Below, in pieces: positions 1-9,414 of a stretch of DNA of 64,000 nt (its first letter is position 1; each line of letters begins with the position of its first letter). The DNA comes from Streptomyces fulvoviolaceus (GTDB lineage Bacteria; Actinomycetota; Actinomycetes; Streptomycetales; Streptomycetaceae): NCBI RefSeq assembly GCF_000718165.1, contig NZ_JOEY01000027.1, positions 62,001-126,000 of the forward strand, read 5' to 3'. Below the pieces are notes generated by a model. The model saw only the letters and a list, made by a program, of their open reading frames with translations, ran no database searches and was not told the origin of the DNA. Made by a program: the position numbers and the translations under genes.

Positions 1-1
1 G

Positions 2-346
2 CCCGACGCGAAGACCGGCAACTTCGCGCTCGCGGGGCACCGCAACACGCACGGCGAGCCGTTCCGGTACATCAACAAGCTCACCGCGGGCGACGAGATC
101 GTCGTGGAGACGCAGACCGAGTACTTCGTCTACAAGATGACGTCGACGCTGCCGGTGACGGCGCCGAGCAACACGAGCGTGATCGGGCCCGTTCCGCCGC
201 AGTCCGGTTTCACCGAGCCGGGCCGCTACATCACCCTCACGACCTGCACGCCGGAGTTCACCAGCAAGTACCGGTTGATCGTCTGGGGCAAGATGGTCGA
301 GGAACGGCCGCGCAGCAAGGGCAAGCCGGATGCGCTAGTCCAGTAA
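2..346 (+). CDS. class E sortase, C-terminal part (cut by window start)
   Basis: This is the C-terminal half of a class E sortase, a membrane-anchored transpeptidase that links LAXTG-type surface proteins to peptidoglycan. The reading frame is open from base 2 and the true start lies outside the window. Visible catalytic features are the His in LAGHRNTHGEPF, the Cys in YITLTTCTPEF and the Arg in KYRLIVWG, in the order and spacing typical of the family. It ends 13 nt before a second sortase that shares the same motifs, so the two look like a tandem duplicate transcribed together. Streptomyces use paired class E sortases for aerial-hyphae surface proteins (chaplins); whether this pair does so is inference. 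Confidence 0.9.
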   Translation, partial: PDAKTGNFALAGHRNTHGEPFRYINKLTAGDEIVVETQTEYFVYKMTSTLPVTAPSNTSVIGPVPPQSGFTEPGRYITLTTCTPEFTSKYRLIVWGKMVEERPRSKGKPDALVQ

Positions 347-359
347 GGGCAGATGAAAC

Positions 360-1118
360 GTGGCAGCGACCACCGACGGCACCGAAGAGCAGACGAGCAC
401 GTCCGGATCCCGGCAGCAGGCCCCGCGCCGGCGCCGCGGCACGGGCCGGATCGCCATGGCGGTCAGCTTCTTCGGTGAACTCCTCATCACGGCGGGCCTG
501 GTCCTCGGCCTGTTCGTCGTCTACTCCCTCTGGTGGACCAACGTCGTCGCCGACCGTACGGCGCACAAGCAGGCCGACAAGGTCCGCGACAGCTGGACCG
601 CCCAGAAGGACACCGGTCCCGGCGCCCTGGACACCAAGAACGGCATCGGCTTCCTGCATGTCCCCGCGCTGAAGAACGGCGAGGTCCTGGTCGAGAAGGG
701 CACGGAGGCGAAGGAGTTGAACGACGGCGTCGCCGGCTACTACACGGACCCCGTCAAGGCCACGCTCCCCACCAGCGGCAAGAAGGGCAACTTCACCCTC
801 GCCGCCCACCGCGACGGCCACGGCGCCAAGTTCCACAACATCGACAAGATCAAGAAGGGCGACCCGATCGTCTTCGAGACGAAGGACAAGTGGTACGTCT
901 ACAAGGTCTACGCGATCCTTCCGGAGACCTCGAAGTACAACGTCAAGGTCCTTGGCAAGATCCCCAAGGAGTCCGGCAAGAAGAAGGCCGGCCACTACAT
1001 CACCCTGACGACCTGCACGCCGGTGTACACGTCCCGGTACCGGTACGTGGTGTGGGGCGAGCTGGTCCGCGTCGACGCGGTGAACAGCGAGCGGACGCCG
1101 CCGAAGGAACTCGGCTGA
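360..1118 (+). CDS. class E sortase
   Basis: A 252-residue complete class E sortase. A basic N-terminus (PRRRRGTGR) precedes one membrane segment at about residues 33-55, followed by an extracytoplasmic sortase domain. The catalytic His is in LAAHRDGHGAKF, the Cys in TLTTCTPVYTSRYR and the Arg in the same stretch. The start is GTG at 360 with AAGGGCAG upstream; the ATG at 353 is out of frame. It follows another sortase by 13 nt and converges on pknB, with a strong hairpin between them. Function is known for the family (transpeptidation of LAXTG proteins); the substrate of this copy cannot be read from the sequence. Confidence 0.92.
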   Translation: MAATTDGTEEQTSTSGSRQQAPRRRRGTGRIAMAVSFFGELLITAGLVLGLFVVYSLWWTNVVADRTAHKQADKVRDSWTAQKDTGPGALDTKNGIGFLHVPALKNGEVLVEKGTEAKELNDGVAGYYTDPVKATLPTSGKKGNFTLAAHRDGHGAKFHNIDKIKKGDPIVFETKDKWYVYKVYAILPETSKYNVKVLGKIPKESGKKKAGHYITLTTCTPVYTSRYRYVVWGELVRVDAVNSERTPPKELG

Positions 1119-1171
1119 CGAGAGCTGGCGGAAGACGGCGGAAGCTGACGGAAGCCGGCGGAACCTGACGG

Positions 1172-1211
1172 AAAGAGCCCCGGCACCCTGATCAGGGTGC
1201 CGGGGCTCTTT
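1172..1211. terminator. bidirectional terminator between sortase and pknB
   Basis: A perfect 20-bp inverted repeat with no unpaired loop bases in the simple alignment (arms 1172-1191 and 1192-1211). It begins AAAG and ends CTTT, so both strands read a GC-rich stem followed by a short T stretch. It sits between the convergent sortase and pknB genes. Confidence 0.9.
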
Positions 1212-1230
1212 CCTGTTGCAGGGGGGACGG

Positions 1231-3246
1231 TCAGTCCTCCGTGCGGGCCGCCGTTCCGGACGTACCGCCGAAGATGTTGCCGCCGTTGTTCCCGCCGTTG
1301 TTGTTGCCGACGCTGACGGTGGTCAGGGTGATCTGGGTGCTGCCCGGATCGTCGACCTCGTTGCCGGCGCCGGGATCCTGCTGGGCCACGAGCGCGGTGT
1401 CGCTCTGGTCGCTGTTGTTCGCGAACTGGATGTTCGTGAAGCCGGCCGCATTCAGGGTCTGCCTGGCCTGCGAGACCGTCTGGCCGACGACGTTCGGGAC
1501 CTCGGTCTTGTCCGCGGCCTTGCCGATCTGGATGTTCACCGCGGAGTTCTTGTCGGCCTGGGTACCGGACCCCGGCGTGGTCGAGATGACCTTGCCGATC
1601 AGGTTGGTGTCGTCGGTCTCGACCTCGGTGCAGTTGCCGACCAGTTCGTTGGCCGTCATCTGGGCCTTGGCCTCGTCACAGGTCTTGCCGGTGACGTCCG
1701 GGACCGTGGCCTTCTCCTCGGCCTTGGCGATGGTGAGGGTGATCGTGGAGCCCTTCTCCACTTCCTCGCCGAGCTTCGGGTCCTGCTCCAGGACGGTGCC
1801 CACCTCTTCTGTGGACTCCTTGTCCTTCGTCTTGACTTCGAACCCGTACTTCTCGCCTTCCAGCGTCTCCGTGGCATCGTCGATGTTCTGGCCGAGAACA
1901 CTCGGCACGGCCACCTTCGGGGCGCCGGTGGAGACCACGATGCTGACGGTGGAGTTCTTCTCGACCGTGGTGCCCGACTTCGGGTCCTGGTCGCAGACGT
2001 TGCCCTTGGTCGTCTCCTCGCAGGCCTTCTTCGTGACGTCCCCGAGCTTGAGGCCGCTGTTGGTCAGGCGTTTTCCGGCTTCGCCCTGAGACACGTTGAC
2101 GAGGTTCGGCACGGCGACCGTGTCGTTGCCCGCGCCTCCGTTGCCGCTGAAGATCCACTTTCCGATCAGGATCGCGCCGACGAGCACGAGGACACCCGCG
2201 ACCACCAAGAGGATCGTCGAGGTGTTCGACTTCTTCTGGCGGCGCCGGTCGGGGCGGTCGTCGTAGCCGTAGCCGCCGTCGTCCGGGTTCATGGGCGGCA
2301 GCATCGACGTGGCGCCGGCGTCCGTGGCGCGCAGGGCCGTGGTCGGCTGGTCGTCGGGGTAGCCGCCGTAGCCGACCGAGCCCATCGCTGCCGTGGCCGC
2401 GACCGGCTGGCCGTCGAGACAGGCCTCGATGTCGATGCGCATCTCGTCGGCGGACTGGTAGCGGTAGTTCGGGTCCTTGACCAGTGCCTTGAGGACGATG
2501 GCGTCCATCTCGGGCGTGATCTCGGGGTCGAACACCGACGGGGCCTGCGGCTCTTCCCGTACGTGCTGGTACGCGACCGCGACCGGGGAGTCGCCGACGA
2601 AGGGCGGGCGGACCGTCAGGAGCTCGTACAGCAGACAGCCCGCGGAGTAGAGGTCCGACCGCGCGTCCACCTGCTCGCCCTTGGCCTGCTCCGGGGAGAG
2701 GTACTGGGCGGTGCCGATGACCGCGGAGGTCTGCGTCATCGTCATGCCGGAGTCGCCCATGGCGCGGGCGATGCCGAAGTCCATGACCTTGACCTGGCCG
2801 TTGCGCGTGAGCATGACGTTCGCCGGCTTGATGTCACGGTGGACGATGCCGGCTCTGTGCGAGTACTCCAGGGCCTGGAGGATGCCGATGGTCATCTCCA
2901 GCGTCCGCTCCGGCAGCAGCTTGCGGCCGGAGTGGAGCAGCTCGCGGAGCGTGGAGCCGTCGACGTACTCCATGACGATGTACGGGATCGAGACCCCGTC
3001 GATGTAGTCCTCGCCCGTGTCGTAGACCGCGACGATCGCGGGATGGTTGAGCGAGGCGGCCGACTGGGCCTCCCGGCGGAACCGGGCCTGGAAGGAAGGG
3101 TCGCGCGCGAGGTCCACGCGCAGCGTCTTCACCGCCACGGTGCGGCCGAGTCGGGTGTCATGTGCGAGGTAGACCTCCGCCATGCCACCACGACCGAGCA
3201 CATGGCCCAGTTCGTACCGGCCGCCGAGGCGACGCGGCTCTTCCAT
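1231..3246 (-). CDS. pknB: Ser/Thr protein kinase PknB with PASTA domains
   Basis: A 671-residue PknB-type receptor kinase. The cytoplasmic kinase domain covers about residues 11-275: glycine loop GRGGMAEV, ATP-binding Lys40, HRDIKPAN with catalytic Asp138, DFG at 156-158, and a Thr-rich activation loop (MTMTQT). A linker leads to one membrane helix at about 344-366. About four extracellular PASTA repeats follow (377 to about 640), which in the family sense muropeptides or lipid II. The tail is rich in Asn and Gly. It is the last gene of the fhaA-fhaB-stp-rodA-pbpA-pknB cluster, separated from pbpA by 169 nt. By analogy with actinobacterial orthologues it regulates cell-wall growth and division and is dephosphorylated by the Stp in the same operon. 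Confidence 0.97.
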   Translation of the reverse strand: MEEPRRLGGRYELGHVLGRGGMAEVYLAHDTRLGRTVAVKTLRVDLARDPSFQARFRREAQSAASLNHPAIVAVYDTGEDYIDGVSIPYIVMEYVDGSTLRELLHSGRKLLPERTLEMTIGILQALEYSHRAGIVHRDIKPANVMLTRNGQVKVMDFGIARAMGDSGMTMTQTSAVIGTAQYLSPEQAKGEQVDARSDLYSAGCLLYELLTVRPPFVGDSPVAVAYQHVREEPQAPSVFDPEITPEMDAIVLKALVKDPNYRYQSADEMRIDIEACLDGQPVAATAAMGSVGYGGYPDDQPTTALRATDAGATSMLPPMNPDDGGYGYDDRPDRRRQKKSNTSTILLVVAGVLVLVGAILIGKWIFSGNGGAGNDTVAVPNLVNVSQGEAGKRLTNSGLKLGDVTKKACEETTKGNVCDQDPKSGTTVEKNSTVSIVVSTGAPKVAVPSVLGQNIDDATETLEGEKYGFEVKTKDKESTEEVGTVLEQDPKLGEEVEKGSTITLTIAKAEEKATVPDVTGKTCDEAKAQMTANELVGNCTEVETDDTNLIGKVISTTPGSGTQADKNSAVNIQIGKAADKTEVPNVVGQTVSQARQTLNAAGFTNIQFANNSDQSDTALVAQQDPGAGNEVDDPGSTQITLTTVSVGNNNGGNNGGNIFGGTSGTAARTED

Positions 3247-3415
3247 AGCTTCCTACCAGCCCTCTCCGTCGGTCCCGACCGGCACATGCGTGCGGTCGGA
3301 GGCTGCCGTCCGGGCCTACCGTACCCGTCTGGCGTTGTGTGACCTGGCCAAGCCCGTCACCCGATACAGGACCGGTATCGCAACGTGCACCGATGCGAAG
3401 GGGACGTGATCGGGG

Positions 3416-4888
3416 TCACTTCTTGCTGTCGATGACCGCCTCCATCACGCTCTTCGCGATGGGGGCCGCGAGGCCGCCACCGGAGATGTCGTCACGGACC
3501 GCGTTGTCGTCCTCGATCACAACAGCCACGGCTACGGGCGAGCTGTTGCCGACCTTGGCGTACGAGAGGAACCACGCGTACGGGTTCTTGCTGTTGTTCT
3601 CGCCGTGCTGTGCGGTACCGGTCTTGCCGCCCACCGTGACGCCGTCGATCTGGGCGTTCTTGCCGGTGCCGTCCTTGACGACCGTCTCCATCATCGACTG
3701 GAGGATCTGGGCGTTCTCCGCGGACAGCGGCTGGCTCATCTTCTCCGGGTCGGTCTTGGAGATGGGGTCGACGTTCGGGGCCTGGAGCTCGTCGACCATG
3801 TACGGCTTCATCAGGGTGCCGTCGTTGGCGACGGCCGAGGCGACCATGGCCATCTGCAGCGGGCTCGCGGCGGTGTTGAACTGGCCGATGGAGGACAGCG
3901 CGACCTCGGAGGGCGCCATGTCCTTGGAGAAGACCGACGCGCTGGAGCGGACCGGGGTGAACTGCTCCTCGTCGAAGCCGAACTTCTTGGCCTCGGCGAG
4001 CATCTTGTCGTTGCCGAGGTCGGAGCCGACCTTGCCGAAGACGGTGTTGCAGGAGTACTGCAGCGCCACGCGCAGAGTGGCGTTCTTGCAGGGGATGTTG
4101 CCCTCGTTCTTCAGCTGGGTCGTGGTGCCCGGCATGGTCCACGGCAGCGGTGAGTCGGTCTTCGAGTCGGCGCCGTCGTAGAGGTTGTTCTCCAGGGCGG
4201 CGGCCGCGGTGACGACCTTGAAGGTGGAGCCGGGCGGGTAGACCTCGCGCAGCGCCCGGTTGAGCATCGGGTCGTCGGGGTTGTTCTTCTTGTCGAGGGC
4301 CTTCCAGGCCTTCTCGTCCGACTCGCTGCCGCCGGCGATCGTCGAGGGGTCGTACGACGGGTAGGAGGCCAGCGCCAGGATCTTGCCGGTGGTCGGGTCG
4401 AGGGCGGCGACCGCACCCTTGCCGCCCTGCTTCTTCAGGCCGTCGTAGGCGGCCTTCTGGGCGGCGGCGTTGAGGGTGGTGACGACGTTGCCGCCCTCCT
4501 TCGCCTTGCCGGTGATCATGTCGAGGGTGTTGCGGAAGAAGAGCCGGTCGTCGTTGCCGGTGAGGATGCCGTCCTCGATGGACTCCAGCTGGTTGGCGCC
4601 GTAGGCCTGCGAGACGAAGCCGGTGACCGGCGCCCACATGGCGCCGTCCTTGTAGGTGCGCTTGTACTTGAAGTCGCCCGTGGTCGTCTCCGCGTGCCCG
4701 GTGATGGCCTTGCCGTCGACGATGATGTCGCCGCGGGGCGTGGCGTAACGCGCGATGAGGACGCGGCGGTTGTCGGGGTCTTCCTTGAGGCTGTCGGCCT
4801 TGACGTACTGGAGCCAGTTGTCGCGGACGAGCAGGGCGAGGACCAGGAGGCCGCAGAAGATCGCGATCCGGCGCAGGGGCTTGTTCAT
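3416..4888 (-). CDS. pbpA: penicillin-binding protein PbpA (class B transpeptidase)
   Basis: A 490-residue class B PBP that crosslinks peptidoglycan outside the membrane. A single N-terminal anchor lies at about residues 7-22. The three transpeptidase motifs are all present: STFK at 221-224 (nucleophile Ser221), SCN at 279-281 and KTG at 422-424. The ATG at 4888 overlaps the rodA stop by 4 nt (ATGA), which fixes the start and implies translational coupling with its SEDS partner. Family knowledge: SEDS glycosyltransferase plus class B PBP form a synthase for elongation or sporulation. It is somewhat shorter than division-type FtsI. Confidence 0.96.
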   Translation of the reverse strand: MNKPLRRIAIFCGLLVLALLVRDNWLQYVKADSLKEDPDNRRVLIARYATPRGDIIVDGKAITGHAETTTGDFKYKRTYKDGAMWAPVTGFVSQAYGANQLESIEDGILTGNDDRLFFRNTLDMITGKAKEGGNVVTTLNAAAQKAAYDGLKKQGGKGAVAALDPTTGKILALASYPSYDPSTIAGGSESDEKAWKALDKKNNPDDPMLNRALREVYPPGSTFKVVTAAAALENNLYDGADSKTDSPLPWTMPGTTTQLKNEGNIPCKNATLRVALQYSCNTVFGKVGSDLGNDKMLAEAKKFGFDEEQFTPVRSSASVFSKDMAPSEVALSSIGQFNTAASPLQMAMVASAVANDGTLMKPYMVDELQAPNVDPISKTDPEKMSQPLSAENAQILQSMMETVVKDGTGKNAQIDGVTVGGKTGTAQHGENNSKNPYAWFLSYAKVGNSSPVAVAVVIEDDNAVRDDISGGGLAAPIAKSVMEAVIDSKK

Positions 4889-6336
4889 GACGGGCGGACC
4901 ACCTGGGTCATCTCGGCGTCGGGGTTCGGGGCGGGGGCGGGCGCCGGGCGGCGTGCGGTGTCGCTGATCCTGATCAGGATGCCGATGAGGGCCCAGTTGG
5001 CGATGACGGAGGAACCTCCGTACGCCAGGAAGGGCATCGTCATACCGGTCAGCGGGATCAGGCCCATCACACCGCCGGCCACCACGAAGACCTGCAGTGC
5101 GAAGGCGCCGGACAGGCCGATGGCGAGCAGCTTGCCGAAGGGGTCGCGGGCGGCGAGTGCGGTGCGCACGCCGCGTTCCACGATCAGGCCGTAGATCAGC
5201 AGGATCGCCATGATGCCGGCCAGGCCCAGCTCCTCGCCGAAAGTGGCGAGGATGAAGTCGGAGTTGGCGGCGAACCGGATGAGCTCGGAGTGGCCCTGGC
5301 CCCAGCCGGTGCCGAGGGTGCCGCCGGAGCCGAACGCCCACAGGGCCTGCATGGCCTGCTCGGAGTGGACCATGCCGTCGCCGTTCGGGGTGCGGCTGAG
5401 CGTGTACTCGCGCATGGGGTCGAGCCAGGCCTGGACGCGGGTCTGGACGTGCGGTTCGAAGCTGGCCACGCCGACGGCGCCGACCGCGGACATCAGCAGA
5501 CCGAAGACGATCCAGCTGGTCCGCTCGGTGGCGACGTACAGCATGATGACGAACATTCCGAAGAACAGCAGCGAGGTACCGAGGTCGGTCTCGAAGACCA
5601 GGATGAGGATCGAGATCATCCAGACGACGATGATCGGGCCGAGGTCGCGGCCGCGCGGCAGGTACAGGCCCATGAAGCGGCGGCTGGCGAGGGCGAGCGC
5701 GTCGCGCTTGACCATCAGGTAGCCGGCGAAGAAGACCGCCAGGACGATCTTGGCGAACTCGCCGGGCTGGATGGTGAAGCTGCCGACCTGGATCCAGATC
5801 TTGGCGCCGTAGGTGATGTCGGCGCCGAGGCCCGGGACCAGCGGGAGGAGCAGCAGGACCAGCGCGCCGACCATGGAGATGTAGGTGTAGCGCTGCAGGA
5901 CGCGGTGGTCCTTGAGGAAGATCAGGACGACCGAGAACAGGGCGATGCCGAGTGCCGTGTAGATCAGCTGGTTGGTGGCCTTGCCGCCGGCGACGCCGAT
6001 CCCCCGCAGCAGCGCGGACTGGTCGAGCCGCCAGATGGCGACGAGGCCGAGGCCGTTGAGCAGGGTGGCGAGCGGCAGCAGCAGCGGGTCCGCGTACGGC
6101 GCGAACTTGCGTACGACGAGATGGCCGACGCCGGCCAGGAGGCCGAGGCCCAGGCCGTAGCTCAGCAGGCCGGCGGGTACCTCGTCGTCGATCGCGAGGC
6201 CCACGTTGGCGTAGGCGAAGACCGGGATGAGGACGGCGAACACCAGCAGGGCGAGCTCGGTGTTGCGCCGGCTCGGGGCACCGATCGAGCCGATCGTGGA
6301 CGTGTGGTGCGTCGACGTGTTCGTGGGACTACTCAT
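4885..6336 (-). CDS. rodA: SEDS peptidoglycan glycosyltransferase (RodA/FtsW family)
   Basis: A 483-residue polytopic membrane protein of the SEDS family, which polymerises lipid II into glycan strands. There are about a dozen hydrophobic segments. Family motifs include QPGEFAKI, WMISILILVFETDLG and, near the C-terminus, a conserved Gly/Pro-rich stretch ending in FLAYGGSSVIANW. The short hydrophilic N-terminus is Ser/Thr-rich. It lies 27 nt after stp and overlaps pbpA, its presumed catalytic partner. RodA versus FtsW cannot be settled from sequence alone; the neighbourhood (PbpA, PknB, Stp) matches the rodA-type locus of actinobacteria. Confidence 0.95.
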   Translation of the reverse strand: MSSPTNTSTHHTSTIGSIGAPSRRNTELALLVFAVLIPVFAYANVGLAIDDEVPAGLLSYGLGLGLLAGVGHLVVRKFAPYADPLLLPLATLLNGLGLVAIWRLDQSALLRGIGVAGGKATNQLIYTALGIALFSVVLIFLKDHRVLQRYTYISMVGALVLLLLPLVPGLGADITYGAKIWIQVGSFTIQPGEFAKIVLAVFFAGYLMVKRDALALASRRFMGLYLPRGRDLGPIIVVWMISILILVFETDLGTSLLFFGMFVIMLYVATERTSWIVFGLLMSAVGAVGVASFEPHVQTRVQAWLDPMREYTLSRTPNGDGMVHSEQAMQALWAFGSGGTLGTGWGQGHSELIRFAANSDFILATFGEELGLAGIMAILLIYGLIVERGVRTALAARDPFGKLLAIGLSGAFALQVFVVAGGVMGLIPLTGMTMPFLAYGGSSVIANWALIGILIRISDTARRPAPAPAPNPDAEMTQVVRPS

Positions 6337-6363
6337 CGTGTGACTGGGCCTCTCACCGCTTGC

Positions 6364-7923
6364 TCACTGCGTACCGCACTGCGAGACGACCTTCTGCTCT
6401 TCCTCCGAGAGAGTGGGGCCGGGGGTGGGCGCGGTCGGGGATGCGGAAGCGTTCGGGGACGGGGAGGTCGTGCCGGTCGGGCTCGGTGTCGCCTTGGACG
6501 CGAGGGAGGAGGTGGTGGTTCCCGTGGTCCCGCCGGCCTCGCCTTCGCCCGTCTCGGAGTTCTTCTCGCTCTCGGTCGCCTGCGCGTCGGCCTTCTTCTT
6601 GCAGGCGGAGGCCTGCACGGCCAGCTCGTCGATCTTCTTCTGGGCGGTCTTGAGGTCGCCCTCGGCGATCGTGCCCTCGACGAGCTTCTGCTGGTACGGC
6701 GGCAGGTACTTGAGTTCGATCTCGGGGTGGTCCTTGGAGACCTTCGAGAGCGAGACCCAGGCCAGGTCCTGGCTGATGCCCCGGTACAGGGCGATGTGTT
6801 CGTCGTTGGCGCCGACGTAGTACTGCGTCTGGGTCCAGCGCCAGCCGCCGTAGAGGCCGCCGCCGATGATGCCCAGCGTGAGGGCGATGTAGAAGGATCT
6901 CTTCAGCCACTTGCGGCCGGTGCGGGGCTTGACGAAGTCGTCGTCGCCGTAGTCACCGAAGCTGCCCGCGGGGATGTAGCCGGTGGTGTCGCCGGAGCCG
7001 GGCGGGCCGAACTCGCCGCCGCCCTGGCCGGGGACCTGGCGGCCGAGCCCGGAGGCGCGGCCGGCCGGGGTCTGCATGATGCCGTTGTCGTGCAGCTGGA
7101 GCTGGTTCTCGGCGACCGCGCCGACCACGACCGGGGTGTCGGAGAGCTGCCCGGCGAGGGTGTCCCCGGTGTCCAGGTCCAGTACGTCGGCGACGATGAC
7201 CGTGATGTTGTCGGGGCCGCCGCCGCGCAGCGCGAGCTGGATCAGCTCCTGCACGGTCTCCTGGGGGCCCTGGTAGCTGGCGAGGGTGTCCTCGAGGGTC
7301 TGGTGCGAGACGACCCCGGACAGTCCGTCGGAGCAGATCAAGTAGCGGTCGCCGGCGCGGACTTCACGGATGGAGAGGTCGGGCTCGACGTGCTCGCCGC
7401 TGCCCAGCGCGCGCATCAGCAGGGAGCGCTGCGGGTGGGTGGTGGCCTCTTCCTCGGTGATACGGCCCTCGTCGACCAGGCGCTGCACCCAGGTGTGGTC
7501 CTGCGTGATCTGGGTCAGGACGCCGTCGCGCAGCAGGTACGCGCGCGAGTCGCCGACGTGCACGAGGCCGAGGCGCTGGCCGGTCCACAGCAGGGCGGTG
7601 AGCGTGGTGCCCATGCCCTCGAGTTGGGGGTCCTCCTCGACCAGGGCGCGCAGTTGGTCGTTGGCGCGCTGGACGGCGGTGCCGAGGGAGGTGAGGACGT
7701 CGGAGCCGGGCACGTCGTCGTCGAGGGCGACGATGGTGGAGATGGCCTCGGAGGAGGCGACCTCACCGGCGGCGGCGCCGCCCATGCCGTCGGCGATCGC
7801 GAGCAGGCGCGGGCCGGCGTATCCGGAGTCCTCGTTGCCCTCCCGGATCATGCCTTTGTGCGATCCGGCGGCGAAGCGCAGTGACAGACTCATGCGCACC
7901 TCGCCCGTCGGCTCCGGGTACAT
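6364..7923 (-). CDS. pstP: PP2C-family Ser/Thr phosphatase (PstP/Stp)
   Basis: A metal-dependent protein phosphatase expected to reverse PknB phosphorylation. The N-terminal PP2C domain (about 240 residues) has GNEDSG, IADGMGG, HVGDSRAYLLRDG, LICSDGLSGVV and GGPDNITVIVAD, which hold the metal-binding Asp residues. A membrane helix follows at about residues 340-360, then an extracytoplasmic region with a Ser/Thr/Pro-rich tail. Start choice is open. GTG 7938 abuts GGAGG. GTG 7929 is 9 nt from it, ATG 7923 is 15 nt from it, and ATG 7893 has its own GAGG. I chose ATG 7923 for the sequence MYPEPTGEV. It lies in the operon between fhaB and rodA. Confidence 0.94.
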   Translation of the reverse strand: MYPEPTGEVRMSLSLRFAAGSHKGMIREGNEDSGYAGPRLLAIADGMGGAAAGEVASSEAISTIVALDDDVPGSDVLTSLGTAVQRANDQLRALVEEDPQLEGMGTTLTALLWTGQRLGLVHVGDSRAYLLRDGVLTQITQDHTWVQRLVDEGRITEEEATTHPQRSLLMRALGSGEHVEPDLSIREVRAGDRYLICSDGLSGVVSHQTLEDTLASYQGPQETVQELIQLALRGGGPDNITVIVADVLDLDTGDTLAGQLSDTPVVVGAVAENQLQLHDNGIMQTPAGRASGLGRQVPGQGGGEFGPPGSGDTTGYIPAGSFGDYGDDDFVKPRTGRKWLKRSFYIALTLGIIGGGLYGGWRWTQTQYYVGANDEHIALYRGISQDLAWVSLSKVSKDHPEIELKYLPPYQQKLVEGTIAEGDLKTAQKKIDELAVQASACKKKADAQATESEKNSETGEGEAGGTTGTTTSSLASKATPSPTGTTSPSPNASASPTAPTPGPTLSEEEQKVVSQCGTQ

Positions 7924-8021
7924 CCGCACGGTGCCCACCCTCCGGTCGGGAGCGCGCCGGGGCCCGTCGTGGGGGCCGCCGCTGCGTGCTCGCTCCGCTC
8001 GCGCTCATTCATGACGTAGCA

Positions 8022-8534
8022 CTACTTCCGCAGCTCGATGACGGTCTTGCCGATGCGGATCGGCGCGCCGGGCGCGATCGGCGTGGGGGTCGTCAGCCGC
8101 GTTCGATCGAGGTACGTGCCATTGGTGGAGCCCAGGTCCTCGACGATCCACTGGCCGTCGCGGTCCGGATAGATCCTGGCATGCCGGCTGGAGGCGTAGT
8201 CGTCGTCCAGCACGATGGTGCTGTCGTGCGCCCGGCCCAGCGTGATGGTCTGGCCCTGGAGCGCGACGGTGGTGCCGGTGAGTGTGCCCTCGGTCACCAC
8301 CAGCTTGGTGGGGGCGTTGCGGCGCTGGCGGCCACCGGAGGCCTGCTGGCGTTGGGGCGGGGGCGCGGCCTGCCGGGCGGCCTGCTGCGGCCGCCCGCTC
8401 TCTCGCCTGGACCCGCGCTGAGTGACGCGCGTTCCGAACAGGTCGCTGCGGATGACCTGCACGGCCACGATCACGAACAGCCACAGTACGGCCAGGAAAC
8501 CCAGCCGCATGACCGTGAGGGTCAGCTCTGACAT
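8022..8534 (-). CDS. fhaB: FHA-domain protein FhaB
   Basis: A 170-residue protein with an N-terminal membrane helix (about residues 8-27), a basic Gln/Pro/Arg-rich linker and a C-terminal FHA domain (about 85-168). The FHA domain carries the phosphothreonine-binding motifs LGRAHDS, SSRHARI and GSTNGTYLD. In mycobacteria the orthologue (FipA-interacting FhaB) recruits PknB substrates; the role here is inferred from operon position between fhaA and stp. The ATG at 8534 has GGGTGAAGCGGGGGCA upstream and starts 10 nt after the fhaA stop. Confidence 0.94.
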   Translation of the reverse strand: MSELTLTVMRLGFLAVLWLFVIVAVQVIRSDLFGTRVTQRGSRRESGRPQQAARQAAPPPQRQQASGGRQRRNAPTKLVVTEGTLTGTTVALQGQTITLGRAHDSTIVLDDDYASSRHARIYPDRDGQWIVEDLGSTNGTYLDRTRLTTPTPIAPGAPIRIGKTVIELRK

Positions 8535-8544
8535 TGCCCCCGCT

Positions 8545-9414
8545 TCACCCTTCGGCTTGCCGGTAAATGATGGTGGTGCTGCCCACGACGATCCGCGAGC
8601 CGTCGCGGAGCGTAGCGCGGGTGGTGTGCTGCCCGTCCACCACGATGCCGTTGGTGGACCCGAGATCCTGGATGGTCGAGGGCGTTCCGGTCCGGATCTC
8701 ACAGTGCCGGCGCGAGACGCCGGGGTCGTCGATCCGCACGTCGGCCTCGGTGCTGCGGCCCAGCACCAGCGTCGCGCGGGAGATCTGATGGCGGGCGCCG
8801 TTGATCTCGATCCAGTGGCGGGTGCGTCCGCCGGCTGCCGGCTGTGCGGCCGGCGGACGCTGGGCGTCGGCGGGCTGCGGGTAGCCGTAGCCGCCGGGTG
8901 CGCCGGGGCGGCCGCCGGGGGGCGGCGCGGCCGGCATGGGCGGGGCGCTCGCGGGTGCGGCGGACGGCGGTTGGCCGTAGCCGCTGGGGGCGGTCGGCCG
9001 TGCGGCCGGGGCCGCGGTCCCGGGAGCCTGCTGATTGGTGGAGGAGGCGAGCGTACGGCTGCGCACCCGGTACAGGCCGGTGTCGAGGTCGTCCGCCTTC
9101 TCCAGGTGGACCTTGATGGGGCCCATGAAGGTGTAACGCTGCTGCTTGGCGTAGTCGCGCACCATGCCGGCGAGCTCGTCGCCGAGCTGGCCGGAGTAGG
9201 GGCTGAGCCGCTCGAAGTCCGGTGTGCTCAGCTCCACGATGAAGTCGTTGGGGACGACCGTGCGGTCGCGGTTCCAGATGGTCGCGTTGTTGTCGCACTC
9301 GCGCTGGAGTGCTCCCGCGATCTCCACGGGCTGCACCTCGGACTTGAACACCTTGGCGAAGGTGCCGTTGACCAGACCTTCGAGACGCTGCTCGAACTTC
9401 TTCAGGACTCCCAT
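8545..9414 (-). CDS. fhaA: FHA-domain protein FhaA (DUF3662 plus FHA)
   Basis: A 289-residue protein. The N-terminal DUF3662 domain spans about residues 1-120. A low-complexity Ala/Pro/Gly linker spans about 125-200. The C-terminal FHA domain (about 205-288) has LGRSTEAD, SRRHCEI and LGSTNGIVVDG. The family binds phosphothreonine peptides of PknB and of the MviN/MurJ pseudokinase to restrain peptidoglycan synthesis. It is the first gene of the operon; the ATG at 9414 has a strong GGAGG 6-7 nt upstream. No membrane segment is evident. Confidence 0.95.
   Translation of the reverse strand: MGVLKKFEQRLEGLVNGTFAKVFKSEVQPVEIAGALQRECDNNATIWNRDRTVVPNDFIVELSTPDFERLSPYSGQLGDELAGMVRDYAKQQRYTFMGPIKVHLEKADDLDTGLYRVRSRTLASSTNQQAPGTAAPAARPTAPSGYGQPPSAAPASAPPMPAAPPPGGRPGAPGGYGYPQPADAQRPPAAQPAAGGRTRHWIEINGARHQISRATLVLGRSTEADVRIDDPGVSRRHCEIRTGTPSTIQDLGSTNGIVVDGQHTTRATLRDGSRIVVGSTTIIYRQAEG

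Noticed and set aside
258..995. Long open frame on the minus strand across the second sortase
   Set aside because: Composition (Leu/Val/Asp/Gly runs) is that of a shadow frame of high-GC coding DNA; the plus-strand sortase has catalytic motifs.
1216..3342. 708-residue plus-strand frame opposite pknB
   Set aside because: Antisense shadow of the kinase gene; rich in Asp/Arg/Val/Gly repeats and without domain motifs.
5290..7884. 864-residue plus-strand frame over rodA and stp
   Set aside because: Shadow frame: it crosses two real genes and has Glu/Asp/Gly/Arg low complexity.
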